Below, one piece after another: positions 1-9,513 of a stretch of DNA of 64,000 nt (within the stretch, counting starts at the first letter, position 1; each line of letters starts with the position of its first letter). The position numbers and the translations under genes are program-made. The notes under the pieces are model-generated. The model made no database searches. It was not told where the DNA came from and worked only from the letters and a program-made list of their open reading frames with translations. Origin of the DNA: CmP2 sp052084925 (GTDB lineage: Bacteria; Actinomycetota; Actinomycetes; Actinomycetales; Micrococcaceae). The stretch lies in NCBI GenBank assembly GCA_052084925.1, contig JBQDEV010000013.1:1-64000 (forward strand), in the 5' to 3' direction.

Positions 1-635
1 AGCAGAAAGCCCACGACGCTCTCATCGGGGTCCTGCAAGCCGGACTGAAAGTCCCCCACAACAAACTCCCCGACCAGGGCGGGACCCGGCCTCAAGTACT
101 GGTGACGATTGATCTGCCGCTAATGCTACGGATGATGGTCCAGGCCGGAATCACACCGAAGAATTTCGACCCTGCCTGGCTCACCGACGGCACGCTGCCA
201 GGTTTCGAGCTCAGTCAGGGCGCCTACACCGGGCCCATCAGTCCCGCTAATATCCGCCACCTACTTTGTGAGGCAGAAATCCTGCCCGTGGTCCTCGGCG
301 GGGCCGGACAAATCCTGGACGTGGGCACCAGTGCGAGGTTCTTCGACAAACACTTACGCAAAGCGTTAGTGGCCCGTGATGGCGGGTGCGCCGCCCCTGG
401 CTGCACAGCACCGACCCCGTGGTGCGAAAGCCACCACATCGACCCAGCCCGAGCCCAAGGCCCCACCTCCACCGCCAACGGTGTGCTGTTGTGTCACCAT
501 GATCACCGGTTAGCTGACCGCGGTGATTGGCAGATCAGCATCGTGGACGACGTCCCCTGGTTCACCGCGCCACCCTATATTGACCCCGACCAGATACCCC
601 GCCGGAACACCTACTGGCGACCCCTGCGCCAATAG
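1..635 (+). CDS. HNH endonuclease-domain protein (DUF222/13E12 family), 5' end missing
   Basis: The reading frame is open from base 3 to the TAG at 633-635, so this is the C-terminal part of a gene that starts before the window. The first residues visible (QKAHDALIGVLQAGLK, then LPDQGGTRPQV) are typical of the DUF222 part of the 13E12 repeat family that is abundant in actinobacteria. Further on comes an HNH nuclease domain with the paired cysteines of GGCAAPGCTAP, the ESHHID histidines and the LLCHHDHR motif. Such proteins are usually present in many copies and their biological role is poorly known; nuclease activity is inferred from the HNH motif. An ATG at 102 is internal and is not the true start. 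Confidence 0.85.
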   Translation, partial: QKAHDALIGVLQAGLKVPHNKLPDQGGTRPQVLVTIDLPLMLRMMVQAGITPKNFDPAWLTDGTLPGFELSQGAYTGPISPANIRHLLCEAEILPVVLGGAGQILDVGTSARFFDKHLRKALVARDGGCAAPGCTAPTPWCESHHIDPARAQGPTSTANGVLLCHHDHRLADRGDWQISIVDDVPWFTAPPYIDPDQIPRRNTYWRPLRQ

Positions 636-882
636 ACCGGCGAATATCAGCGAGAATCGTCAGAGATCTAGCCGTGCCCACAGTTCAGGCATCCGTGCGC
701 TCAACTCGAAGAGGCCGAATTTCGCGAACCCACGAAAGAGGCAGACGATGAGCTTCCACGTCCACAGAAGAAGCAACCGGTCTACAACAGAAGAACGGAC
801 TGCTTCAGCAGGGTCGTGACCCCGAGAAACAGCCCGTCCTCTCGTCGATTAGCAAACCGATCGGCAACGAAACCTCAGCAGA

Positions 883-3240
883 TTACAGCGCTACTTCGAC
901 CGTCGATTCTTCCTGCTCTGCGCCGTCCAGGTCCTCGGGACGCTCCACGAACCGCACCATGATCGCTTTGAAGCCCGGGGTGTTGGATTCGCGAGCCACC
1001 AGTTCGCGGTGCACCAGCGCGTTCGCCTCCGGATAGTACGCAGCCACACAGCCGCGCGCCGTCGGATAGGCCACGAGCCGGAACCGATCCGCGCGTCGTT
1101 CCTCACCCTGGAACACCGAGATCACATCCACCAGTGTCCGATCCTCGAAGCCCATCTCCTTCAGATCCTCCGGATGGATCAGGATCACTCGACGTCCGCC
1201 CTTAATCCCGCGATACCGGTCATCGAGACCATAGAAGGTGGTGTTGTACTGATCATGAGAACGCATCGTCTGTAGCACCAGGTGCCCCTCCGGGGGCGTC
1301 AGGTACTCCAGCGGGCTCACCGTGAAGTGCGCCTTGCCCGCGGCGGTGGCGAAGCTACGCCGATCGCGCGGCGGGTTCGGAAGTACGAAGCCGTACTTCG
1401 TGCGTACCCGGGTATTGAAATCCTCGGTACCCGGAATCACGCGCGAGCAGTGGTCGCGAATGACGTCGTAATCGTCCGCCATGGCCTTCCAGTCCACAAT
1501 ATGGTCCGGACCGAAGATCTCCCGTGCCATCCGAGCCAGGATCACGGGCTCAGCCAGCAGGTGATCCGACACCGGCTGCAGTCGGCCCTGGGTCCGGCTG
1601 ATCACCGACATCGAGTTCTCCACCGACAGGAACTGCATCCCACCCGGATGCTTGTCATCGAGATCGGTCCGACCCAGCGTGGGCAGAATGATCGACGTCT
1701 TGCCGTGGGTGACGTGGGAGCGGTTGGGCTTCGTGGAGATGTGCACGGTCAGCCCGGTACGCCTCAGCCCCTCCTCCATGTAGGCGGTGTCGGAGTTCGC
1801 CAGTGCCAGGTTGCCGCCCAGGGAGACGAACACGTCGATCTTGCCGTCATACATCGCTTCCATCGACTCGGTGGAGTCGTAGCCATGCTCGCGCGGCGCC
1901 TCGATCCCGAATTCCTGGTCGATCCGCTCCAGCAGCCCCTCGGTCGGCTTCTCCCAGATGCCGAAAGTCCGGTCGCCCTGCACGTTGGAGTGTCCGCGCA
2001 CGGGGCAGGCGCCGGCACCAGGCTTACCGAAGTTGCCCTGCACCAGCAGCAGGTTGATGATCTCCTTGATGGTGTCCACCGAATGCGGCTGCTGGGTGAT
2101 GCCCAGCGCCCAGCAGAAGATCGTGGCCTTTGAGCTGGCCAGCATATCCGCGGCCATCTCGATCTCCGAGCGCTGCAGCCCGGTGGCCTCCAGGATCGCG
2201 TCCCAGTCCAGCTCGGCTCGTGCGGCAGCGTAGGCCTCGAAATCCAGAGTGGAGGACTCGACGAACTCCCGGTCCACAATGGTGCCCGGCGCCTGAGCTT
2301 CCTTCTGCAGCAGCAGGTGCCCCAGCGCCTGGAACAGTGCCAGGTCACCGCCGACTTTGATCTGCAGGAACTCATCCGAGGTCCGCTCGCCGTCGGCCAG
2401 CAGTCCCTTCGGGGTCTGCGGGTCCTTGAAGCGCAGTAGTCCGGCCTCCGGCAGCGGGTTCACCGCCACCACTTTGCCGCCGTTCTTGCGGCATTCGGCC
2501 AGCGAGCCGAGCATGCGCGGGTGGTTGGTACCCGGGTTCTGCCCGACGACGAAGATCAGCTCCGCCTTCTCCAGGTCTTCCAGGGAGACGGTGCCCTTGC
2601 CGATACCGATCGTCGGATTCAGCGCCGAGCCCGAGGACTCGTGGCACATGTTCGAGCAGTCCGGGAGGTTGTTGGTGCCCAGGGACCGGGCGATCAACTG
2701 GTACATGAACGCCGTCTCGTTCGGCGTGCGCCCCGAGGTGTAGAAGGTGCAGCGATCCGGCGTCGTCGCGTGCACGTGCTCGGCGATCGTGGAGAACGCC
2801 TCGTTCCAGGTGACCGGCTGGTAGTGGGTCTCGCCCTCGCGGATCATCATCGGGTGGGTGATGCGCCCGGACTGGCCCAACCAGTACTCGGTCCTCTGCT
2901 CGAGCTCCGCGATCGAGTGCTCCGCCCACCATTCGGGGCTGGCAATGCGGGTGGTGTTCTCCTCGGCCAGGGCCTTGGCACCGTTCTCGCAGAACTCGAT
3001 CTTCTTGCGGTCACCGGTGATCGACTCGGGCCACGCACAGCCCGGGCAGTCCACGCCGTCGGGCTGATTGATTCGGTACAGCGAGCGCACGGTGCGACTC
3101 ACGCCCCCCTGGCGCACGCCCCGCTCCAGCGCCACCTCAACGGCCTTCAGTCCGGCGGCGGAGCTCTTCGGCTTCGAAACCTCAAGATCGTTCTCGTCGA
3201 TATCGTTGAATTCGACGATCCGTCCACGTACGTCAGACAT
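883..3240 (-). CDS. FdhF/YdeP-family molybdopterin-dependent oxidoreductase
   Basis: A 785-residue protein of the molybdopterin oxidoreductase superfamily (formate dehydrogenase-like, YdeP subgroup). Seen near residues 60-90 are the CPGCAWPE motif and FCENGAKALAEE, both typical of the subgroup; the central part holds the Moco-binding region (FTSGRTPNE, NLPDCSNMCHESSG, VVGQNPGTNHPRML) and the end holds a MopB-type C-terminal domain (LQTMRSHDQYNTTFYGL). It should bind the bis-MGD cofactor in the cytoplasm. The substrate is not certain; YdeP-like proteins are linked to acid resistance and formate-like reactions. It lies next to an oxalate/formate-type MFS carrier and upstream of molybdate uptake and Moco synthesis genes, which fits. 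No fdhD gene is seen in the window. Confidence 0.85.
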   Translation of the reverse strand: MSDVRGRIVEFNDIDENDLEVSKPKSSAAGLKAVEVALERGVRQGGVSRTVRSLYRINQPDGVDCPGCAWPESITGDRKKIEFCENGAKALAEENTTRIASPEWWAEHSIAELEQRTEYWLGQSGRITHPMMIREGETHYQPVTWNEAFSTIAEHVHATTPDRCTFYTSGRTPNETAFMYQLIARSLGTNNLPDCSNMCHESSGSALNPTIGIGKGTVSLEDLEKAELIFVVGQNPGTNHPRMLGSLAECRKNGGKVVAVNPLPEAGLLRFKDPQTPKGLLADGERTSDEFLQIKVGGDLALFQALGHLLLQKEAQAPGTIVDREFVESSTLDFEAYAAARAELDWDAILEATGLQRSEIEMAADMLASSKATIFCWALGITQQPHSVDTIKEIINLLLVQGNFGKPGAGACPVRGHSNVQGDRTFGIWEKPTEGLLERIDQEFGIEAPREHGYDSTESMEAMYDGKIDVFVSLGGNLALANSDTAYMEEGLRRTGLTVHISTKPNRSHVTHGKTSIILPTLGRTDLDDKHPGGMQFLSVENSMSVISRTQGRLQPVSDHLLAEPVILARMAREIFGPDHIVDWKAMADDYDVIRDHCSRVIPGTEDFNTRVRTKYGFVLPNPPRDRRSFATAAGKAHFTVSPLEYLTPPEGHLVLQTMRSHDQYNTTFYGLDDRYRGIKGGRRVILIHPEDLKEMGFEDRTLVDVISVFQGEERRADRFRLVAYPTARGCVAAYYPEANALVHRELVARESNTPGFKAIMVRFVERPEDLDGAEQEESTVEVAL

Positions 3241-3365
3241 TCTCGACCCCCTCAGGATCTGGACGCGCGATGTCCGATGGCGTGCGCGCCCGATATTGCT
3301 CAGTCCTTCGAGGATACGGGATATGGCTCACATCCGCGCCCCTCGCAGGCATTGTTCCGTTGCGG

Positions 3366-4865
3366 CTAGAAGAACGCGGCCGACTTGATCAGCACCTGAA
3401 CCAGTGCATACAGCAGACCCACGACGACGACGCCGGTCAGGGCGTAGGCCACCGTCTTGTAGATGCCGCCGGTCGAATGGATCGGCTGATCCCCGCCGTT
3501 GCCGTTGGACTCATGCACCTTGGCCGCCTCGACCTCCTCGTCGGAGGCGAAGAACTTCTCCATCACCGGGCGCATCAGCAGGTTGGCCACCAGGCCGACC
3601 GCGAGCAGGCCGACCATGATGTAAAGCGACATGATGTAAACATCCGCGCCCTCCGCACCGGCGGCGCGCCGGTTCTCGATCACCATGTTGACGATCAGCG
3701 GGCCGGCCACACCGGCCGCCGACCATGCGGTGAGCAGTCGACCGTGGATCGCGCCCACCTGGTAGACCCCGAACATGTCCTTCAGGTACGCCGGGATGGT
3801 GGCGAAGCCGCCGCCGTAGAAGGAGAGGATCACCATGGTGGCGATGATGAAGATGATCAGGCTCTGCGCGCCGAACAGCGCGATCACCAGATACATCACG
3901 ATGCCCACACCCAGGTAGACGATGTAGATGTTCTGGCGCCCGATGAAGTCGGAGACGCTGGACCACAGGAAGCGCCCGGCCATGTTCGCCAGGGACAGCA
4001 AGCCCACGAACCCGGCCGCGCTGGCGGCGTCGATCTCGGAGAAAAAGCTCTGAATCATGGGGGCGGCGTTCTCGAGGATGCCGATACCCGCGGTCACATT
4101 GGTGAACAGCACGATCCACAGCATCCAGAACTGCGGGGTGCGGATCGACAACTTCGCGGAGACGTTGCCGGAAGTCTGCAGCTTCTTCTTCACCTGCTTC
4201 GAAGGGTCCCAGCCGGTGGGCTTCCACTGCGGGTGCGGCAGGCGAATCACGATGGCGCCCAGGGTGATGGCGACGGCGTAGAGGATACCCAGGGTGAGGA
4301 ACGTCGGCGTCAGGCCCGCGACGAGCTGATCCGGTTCGCTGCCGCCGCCGTAGAACGCCATCAGCGAGTTCGACATCGGGCTGGCCAGCAGCGCACCGCC
4401 ACCGAAGCCCATGATGGCCAAACCGGTGGCCAGACCTGGCCGGTCGGGGAACCACTTCATCAGGGTGGAGACCGGGGAGATGTAGCCGATGCCCAGGCCG
4501 ATGCCGCCGATCACGCCGTAGCCGAGGTAGAGCAGCCACAGCTGGCCGGTGGAGATGCCCAGGGTGGAGACCAGGAAGCCCACCACCCAGAACGCTCCGG
4601 CGACGACCATGGCCTTGCGGGGACCGGCCCGCTCCACCCAGGTACCGCCCACGGCCGCGGAGATGCCGAGCATGGCGATGGCGACCGAGAATACCCAGCC
4701 GATAGCGACGTCGCCGGCGTCGAAGTTGCCCATGAGCGGGGCCTTGAACACGCTGAGCGCGTAGACCTGCCCAATACACAGGTGGATCGCCAGTGCGGCG
4801 GCTGGCATCAGCCAGCGGTTAAACGTCGGCGGCGCGATGATGGCTTCGCGATCGAGGATGCGCAT
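3366..4865 (-). CDS. MFS transporter, oxalate/formate antiporter (OFA) type
   Basis: A 499-residue integral membrane protein with about twelve hydrophobic segments. The N-terminal stretch with PAAALAIHLCIGQVYALSVF and later GGTWVERAGPRKAMV is typical of the OFA branch of the major facilitator superfamily, and the internal GPLIVNMVIENRR region also fits. The protein is somewhat longer than a minimal MFS carrier because of a C-terminal extra helix (residues about 465-495). It probably moves a small carboxylate such as formate; the placement 125 bp downstream of the start of the formate-dehydrogenase-like gene supports this but does not prove it. It is divergent from the Mop-domain regulator gene at 5104, so the two may share a control region at 4866-5103. 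Confidence 0.8.
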   Translation of the reverse strand: MRILDREAIIAPPTFNRWLMPAAALAIHLCIGQVYALSVFKAPLMGNFDAGDVAIGWVFSVAIAMLGISAAVGGTWVERAGPRKAMVVAGAFWVVGFLVSTLGISTGQLWLLYLGYGVIGGIGLGIGYISPVSTLMKWFPDRPGLATGLAIMGFGGGALLASPMSNSLMAFYGGGSEPDQLVAGLTPTFLTLGILYAVAITLGAIVIRLPHPQWKPTGWDPSKQVKKKLQTSGNVSAKLSIRTPQFWMLWIVLFTNVTAGIGILENAAPMIQSFFSEIDAASAAGFVGLLSLANMAGRFLWSSVSDFIGRQNIYIVYLGVGIVMYLVIALFGAQSLIIFIIATMVILSFYGGGFATIPAYLKDMFGVYQVGAIHGRLLTAWSAAGVAGPLIVNMVIENRRAAGAEGADVYIMSLYIMVGLLAVGLVANLLMRPVMEKFFASDEEVEAAKVHESNGNGGDQPIHSTGGIYKTVAYALTGVVVVGLLYALVQVLIKSAAFF

Positions 4866-5103
4866 GAGACTCTTTCGTGAGGTGTGAACGGTACTGCTCT
4901 AATGTGCGTCTGAACTGCGTAAATGCTCGGATCTCATGCCACATCGATCCCAGCTGAACGTCACCTGAAGGTGCTGACGGGAAAACACTACATCGTGTGA
5001 CGTAACTAACTCCACAGGCAGTGAAGTGCCCGCGGTGTCGCTTTCCGCAAGTACGTCTGCAATGCCCTGTTTGAAACGCATTCGCGGTGATACGCTTCGA
5101 TTC

Positions 5104-5523
5104 GTGACAGAATTTCGTATTCGAGAAGCGGCGCGCCTGTTGGGTGTCAGTGACGACACCGTGCGGCGCTGGGTCAACGACGGCAAACTCACCACCGGCA
5201 CCGACGCCTCCGGGGTTCAGATGGTGGACGGCCGTTCGCTGGCCGAACACGCCAAGCGGCTCGCCGCCGGAACTGACCACGGCGGAAACAGTGGCGGTGG
5301 CGATACGGATCCGGTGCGGCGCAGCGCGCGCAATACCTTCACCGGGATCGTCACGAAGGTCGACGTCGACGGGGTGATGGCGGTGGTCGAGATGCATTCC
5401 GGCCCGCACCGGCTGGTGTCGATCATGACCCGCGAGGCGGTGGAGGAGCTGGAGCTGGAGATCGGATCCCGCGCCACCGCACTGGTGAAGGCCACGCACG
5501 TCGTCGTCGAGACTCCGCGCTGA
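5104..5523 (+). CDS. Helix-turn-helix/TOBE (Mop) molybdate-responsive regulator
   Basis: Start chosen at GTG 5104, giving 139 residues beginning with TEFRIREAARLLGVSDDTVR; the open frame extends to an ATG at 5026 but that extra part has no family character. Residues 1-60 form an excisionase/MerR-like helix-turn-helix, followed by a linker and a Mop/TOBE molybdate-binding domain (SARNTFTGIVTKVDVDGVMAVVEMHS, in the usual position). Proteins with this layout commonly sit just upstream of modABC and are thought to control molybdate uptake genes. A TGATACGCT-like -10 lies about 15 bases before the GTG, so the transcript may be leaderless. Confidence 0.8.
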   Translation: MTEFRIREAARLLGVSDDTVRRWVNDGKLTTGTDASGVQMVDGRSLAEHAKRLAAGTDHGGNSGGGDTDPVRRSARNTFTGIVTKVDVDGVMAVVEMHSGPHRLVSIMTREAVEELELEIGSRATALVKATHVVVETPR

Positions 5524-5616
5524 GCCTGAACCGACGCCGAACGGCCCGCGCCCACTCACCCTTTCACAGCTTCATCTCCTCATCCCTCCACTCACCGACG
5601 AAAGAGCGCACCGACC

Positions 5617-6522
5617 ATGGTTCTCACTCACTCACCCCTCGCCCCACGCATGTCTCGCGCCGCTGGCACCCGCACGCGGACAACGCTGCTGGCGGGCCTG
5701 CTCAGCGCCGGGCTGCTGCTGACCGCCTGCGGCGGCTCGGGTGACACCGGCACCGACGCCGCCGGCACCACCGAGGCCAGCGCGGATGCCACCACAGACG
5801 CCACCTCGGATGCAGCGGCTGCGGAGGTGTCCGGCGAGGTCACGGTGTATGCCGCGGCGTCACTGAAGGGCGCCTTCGACGAGCTCACCGCGGCCTTCGC
5901 GGAACAGCACCCCGACGTCACCTTCGCACCCACGGTCTACGACGGCTCCTCCACCCTGGTCACCCAACTCACCGGTGGCGCCCCGGCCGATGTGTTCGCT
6001 TCCGCCGATGAGCCCAACATGGACGACGCCGTGTCGGCCGAGCTGACCGCGGACGACCCGGTGCTGTTCGCCACCAACGAGCTGGTCATCGCCGTCGAGC
6101 AGGGGAACCCGCTGGGCATCGAATCGCTGGAGGATCTCGCGGACGGGACCGGCGGGGCAGACGCGCCGATCACCGTGATGTGTGCGGCCGAGGTGCCGTG
6201 CGGCAACGCTGCCCGGACCCTGCTGGAGGCGAGCGGCGTCGAGCTGACCCCGGCGTCGGAGGAGCAGAACGTGAGCGCCACCCTCTCCAAGGTGGTCAAC
6301 GGGGAGGCCGACGCGGGGCTGGTGTACCGCACCGACGTGGCCACCACCGACGGCGAGGTGGAAGCGGTGACCATCGACGGCGCGGCCGAGAACCCGAACC
6401 GGTACCCGATCACGGTGCTCCAGGATGCTGACGCACCGGAAGCCGCCCAGGCCTTCGTGGACTTCGTGCTCTCCGAGGAGGGCCAGCAGGTGCTGGAGGA
6501 CTTCGGCTTCGGCGCACCGTGA
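5617..6522 (+). CDS. modA: Molybdate ABC transporter substrate-binding lipoprotein
   Basis: A 301-residue protein with a signal peptide and lipobox (LLSAGLLLTAC, lipidated Cys about residue 38), then a Thr/Ala/Asp-rich linker and a ModA domain. Diagnostic stretches are VTVYAAASLKGAFDELTAAF, the YDGSSTLVTQLTGGAPADVFASAD segment that contacts the oxyanion, and GEADAGLVYRTDV. It captures molybdate (possibly tungstate) outside the membrane and delivers it to ModB. It starts 93 bp after the Mop regulator and 74 bp before modB, so transcription together is likely. An alternative ATG at 5650 would shorten the leader without affecting the mature protein. Confidence 0.92.
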   Translation: MVLTHSPLAPRMSRAAGTRTRTTLLAGLLSAGLLLTACGGSGDTGTDAAGTTEASADATTDATSDAAAAEVSGEVTVYAAASLKGAFDELTAAFAEQHPDVTFAPTVYDGSSTLVTQLTGGAPADVFASADEPNMDDAVSAELTADDPVLFATNELVIAVEQGNPLGIESLEDLADGTGGADAPITVMCAAEVPCGNAARTLLEASGVELTPASEEQNVSATLSKVVNGEADAGLVYRTDVATTDGEVEAVTIDGAAENPNRYPITVLQDADAPEAAQAFVDFVLSEEGQQVLEDFGFGAP

Positions 6523-6596
6523 GCGGGTCGGTGAGCAGTGTGGTGACCCAACGATCAACATGACGGCGACAGCGACGACAGGACGGTGAGAAGACG

Positions 6597-7523
6597 GTGA
6601 CGGCGGTGCGCACTTCGCGGTGGCTGTGGATCCCGGCCGGGCTCGGGTTGGTGTTCCTGCTCTTCCCGCTGATCGCGCTGTTGCTGCGCGTGGACTGGGT
6701 GCAGGTGCCGGCGGTGCTGGCCACCCCCACCGCGCTGCGGGCGCTCGGACTCTCGCTGGCCACGGCGTCGATCGCGACGGTGTGCTGCGTGCTGATTGGG
6801 GTGCCCCTGGCGATTCAGCTCTCCACCCTGCGCGGCTGGGCGGCAACCCTGGTGCGCGGTGTGGTGCTGATGCCGCTGGTGCTGCCGCCGCTGGTGGGCG
6901 GACTCGCGCTGCTGATGCTGCTGGGCCGGGGCGGGCTGCTCGGCGACGTGCTGCTGCTGGCCGGGGTGCGGATCCCGTTCACCACCCTCGCCGTCGTGCT
7001 GGCCCAAGTGTTCGTGGCGCTGCCGTTCCTGGTGATCTCGGTGGAGGGCGCGTTGCGTAGCGCCGACCCGGATTTCCGGCGCGTGGCCGAAGGGCTGGGG
7101 GCGCGGCCAATCACCGTGCTGCGGCGGGTGACCCTGCCGCTGCTGGCCCCGGCGCTGGTGTCGGGAACGGTGCTGAGCTTCACGCGAGCGCTGGGCGAAT
7201 TCGGCGCCACCGCGATGTTTGCGGGCAACGCGGAGGGGGTCACCCAGACCATCCCGCTGGCCATCTACACCGCGTTCAATGGGTCCGGGGTGGGCCAGGA
7301 CACCGCCCTCACCCTGGCCCTGCTGCTCATCGCGATCTCCTTCGTGACCCTGGTGCTGCGACTGCCGGATCGGGACGGCAAAGTCGCCGGGTCCGGGAGT
7401 GGGCGTGGTGCGCGGGGTGCTGGGCCGGTCGCGGGGCGGTCCGAACGAGCAAACCGGAGCGATACCGCCGTCGATCATCACTCAGCAGACAAAAACGGCG
7501 CTCAGGGGGCCGAAAATGTCTGA
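6597..7523 (+). CDS. modB: Molybdate ABC transporter permease
   Basis: GTG start at 6597 gives 308 residues. The membrane part (roughly residues 10-250) has five to six transmembrane segments and the cytoplasmic EAA loop near residue 160 (RVAEGLGARPITVLRRVTLPLL) that docks on the ATPase. ALGEFGATAMFAGN is characteristic of ModB. The last about 50 residues form a polar Gly/Arg/Asp-rich tail with no membrane segment, longer than the usual ModB end. The gene ends inside modC by 8 bp, which indicates translational coupling. Confidence 0.92.
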   Translation: MTAVRTSRWLWIPAGLGLVFLLFPLIALLLRVDWVQVPAVLATPTALRALGLSLATASIATVCCVLIGVPLAIQLSTLRGWAATLVRGVVLMPLVLPPLVGGLALLMLLGRGGLLGDVLLLAGVRIPFTTLAVVLAQVFVALPFLVISVEGALRSADPDFRRVAEGLGARPITVLRRVTLPLLAPALVSGTVLSFTRALGEFGATAMFAGNAEGVTQTIPLAIYTAFNGSGVGQDTALTLALLLIAISFVTLVLRLPDRDGKVAGSGSGRGARGAGPVAGRSERANRSDTAVDHHSADKNGAQGAENV

Positions 7524-8352
7524 TGAACGACGAATCTCAGAAATGGACAGCGCAGGGCTCGCCTTCGCGGCCGAGGTGCGGCGCGGGGCGTTCGTGATGC
7601 GCGCGGAACTGACCGTGGCCCGCGGCGAGACCCTCGGCGTCGTCGGTCCCAATGGTGCGGGAAAGTCCACGCTGCTGGGGGCGATCGCCGGCACGCTGAC
7701 GCCGCGGGCGGGCGAGATCTCCGTGGCCGGGCGTTCGCTCGCCGATGTGCCGCCGTGGAAGCGCCGGATCGGGTACCTCGAGCAGAAGCCTCGGCTCTTC
7801 CCGCACCTCGACGCCGCCGACAACATCAGCTTCGGGTTGCGTTCGCGCGGGGACCGACGGCGCGCCGCACGCGCGGAGGCAGCGCAGTGGCTGCAGCGGA
7901 TGGGGCTGCCCGGCCGGGACCGCGACCGCCCCTCGGCGTTCTCCGGGGGCCAGCAGCAGCGCATCGCCCTGGCCCGCGCCCTGGCCGCCGCTCCCGAGGT
8001 GGTGCTGCTCGACGAGCCGTTCGCCGCGCTCGACGTGACCAGCGCCGTCGCCCTGCGCGAGCTGGTGCGCGAGGAGCTGGACCGGCTGCAGGTACCGGCG
8101 CTGATGGTGACCCACGATCCGCAGGACCTGGCCGTACTGGCGGACCGGACCGTCGCGCTGGACCGCGGGCGGCTGGTGGAGTCGGGGGTGCGTGATCCGG
8201 CTGGGCTCGGCTCCCTTTCGACGTCGGCTGCGCGCACCGAACTGCGCGGCGTCGTCCAGGCGGATGGCACCGTCGTCGTCGAGGAGCAGTCGAATCTCGC
8301 CGCCGGAACCGAGGTGATCCTCCGCGTCGTCAGGGAGCGGCCAGCGGGCTGA
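7516..8352 (+). CDS. modC: Molybdate ABC transporter ATP-binding protein
   Basis: Start placed at ATG 7516, overlapping the end of modB by 8 bp, although the frame is open further upstream; this gives 278 residues. Walker A is GPNGAGKST, the Q-loop region is YLEQKPRLFPHL, the signature is FSGGQQQRIALARAL and Walker B is VVLLDEPFAALD, followed by VTHDPQDL with the switch histidine. The C-terminal part (about residues 215-278) is a short TOBE-like segment, shorter than in enterobacterial ModC. It powers molybdate import through ModB. Confidence 0.9.
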   Translation: MSDERRISEMDSAGLAFAAEVRRGAFVMRAELTVARGETLGVVGPNGAGKSTLLGAIAGTLTPRAGEISVAGRSLADVPPWKRRIGYLEQKPRLFPHLDAADNISFGLRSRGDRRRAARAEAAQWLQRMGLPGRDRDRPSAFSGGQQQRIALARALAAAPEVVLLDEPFAALDVTSAVALRELVREELDRLQVPALMVTHDPQDLAVLADRTVALDRGRLVESGVRDPAGLGSLSTSAARTELRGVVQADGTVVVEEQSNLAAGTEVILRVVRERPAG

Positions 8353-8448
8353 TCACAGGGACGAGCGGGAGCGGAAGAGCACAGGGACGAGCCCGAGCAG
8401 ACAAGGGCACCCGGGGCATGAGCTTGAACACGGGTGTTAGCCTGAAGT

Positions 8449-9513
8449 GTGCCCGAAATTCCTGCGAATGCACGCCGTCTGAACCTCAGCGTCGTCGATC
8501 AGCACCGGCGTCCGCTCACGGATCTGCGCATCTCCGTGACCGACCGGTGCAACTTCCGTTGCGTGTATTGCATGCCCAAGGAGATCTTCGGGCGGGACTA
8601 CCAGTTCCTCGAGCGCGACGAGCTGCTCAGCTTCGAGGAGATCACCCGACTGGTGCGCATCGGCATCCGCCTCGGCGTGCGCAAAGTGCGCCTGACCGGC
8701 GGTGAGCCCCTGCTGCGCCGCGGAATCGAGGAGCTCATCGCCCAGCTGGCGGAACTGCGCACCCTCGACGGCGCACCGCTGGACCTGGCGCTGACCACCA
8801 ATGGCTCCGCGCTGGCTGTGAAAGCGCAGGCTCTAAAGGAGGCCGGGCTCACCCGCGTCACCGTCTCCCTCGACTCGCTGGACAACGAGAAGTTCATGTC
8901 GCTCAACGACGTCAAGTTCCCGGTGGAGCGCGTGCTGAAGGGCATCGCCGCCGCCGAGGAGGCCGGACTGGGCCCGGTCAAGATCAACACGGTGGTGAAG
9001 CGCTCCGCCAACGATCAGGAGCTGCTCCCACTGGCCGAGCATTTCCGGGGCACGGGCCAGGTGCTGCGGTTCATCGAATACATGGACGTCGGCACCTCCA
9101 ACGGCTGGGTGCTCGACGAGGTGGTGCCCTCGGCGGAGATCGTGGAGCGGATTTCGGCGGTGCACCCCTTGGACCCGGTGCCGCCGCGCAACCCCGGCGA
9201 GACCGCCAAGCGCTGGCGCTATCGTGACGGCGCGGGTGAGATCGGCGTGATTTCCTCGGTCACGCAGCCGTTCTGCGGGGACTGCTCTCGGGCGCGGATC
9301 TCCGCGGAGGGGCAGTTGTTTACGTGCCTGTTCGCGTCCGAGGGCTTCGACGTGCGCGCCCTGCTGCGCAATGAGCACGGGGATCACACCGACGACGACG
9401 TCGCCGCCGCCCTCCTGGGTCGCTGGCGGGCCCGCACCGACCGCTACTCGGAGCACCGCACCGAGCTGAGCCCGAAGCGCAAGCGGATCGAGATGTCCTA
9501 CATCGGCGGCTGA
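8449..9513 (+). CDS. moaA: GTP 3',8-cyclase (molybdopterin step 1)
   Basis: GTG start at 8449 gives 354 residues. The N-terminal radical-SAM cluster motif is CNFRCVYCMP; the C-terminal second cluster ligands are CGDCSRARISAEGQLFTC; the protein ends with the GG pair (SYIGG) required for activity with MoaC. It converts GTP to 3',8-cyclo-GTP, the first step of Moco synthesis. The stop codon (9511-9513) abuts the stop codon of moaE on the other strand (9514-9516) with no spacer, so no terminator hairpin can lie between them. Confidence 0.95.
   Translation: MPEIPANARRLNLSVVDQHRRPLTDLRISVTDRCNFRCVYCMPKEIFGRDYQFLERDELLSFEEITRLVRIGIRLGVRKVRLTGGEPLLRRGIEELIAQLAELRTLDGAPLDLALTTNGSALAVKAQALKEAGLTRVTVSLDSLDNEKFMSLNDVKFPVERVLKGIAAAEEAGLGPVKINTVVKRSANDQELLPLAEHFRGTGQVLRFIEYMDVGTSNGWVLDEVVPSAEIVERISAVHPLDPVPPRNPGETAKRWRYRDGAGEIGVISSVTQPFCGDCSRARISAEGQLFTCLFASEGFDVRALLRNEHGDHTDDDVAAALLGRWRARTDRYSEHRTELSPKRKRIEMSYIGG

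Noticed and set aside
4866..5103. ModE-type operator between the OFA carrier and the Mop regulator.
   Set aside because: No sequence resembling the ATATA-type ModE palindrome was found, so only a shared control region is suggested.
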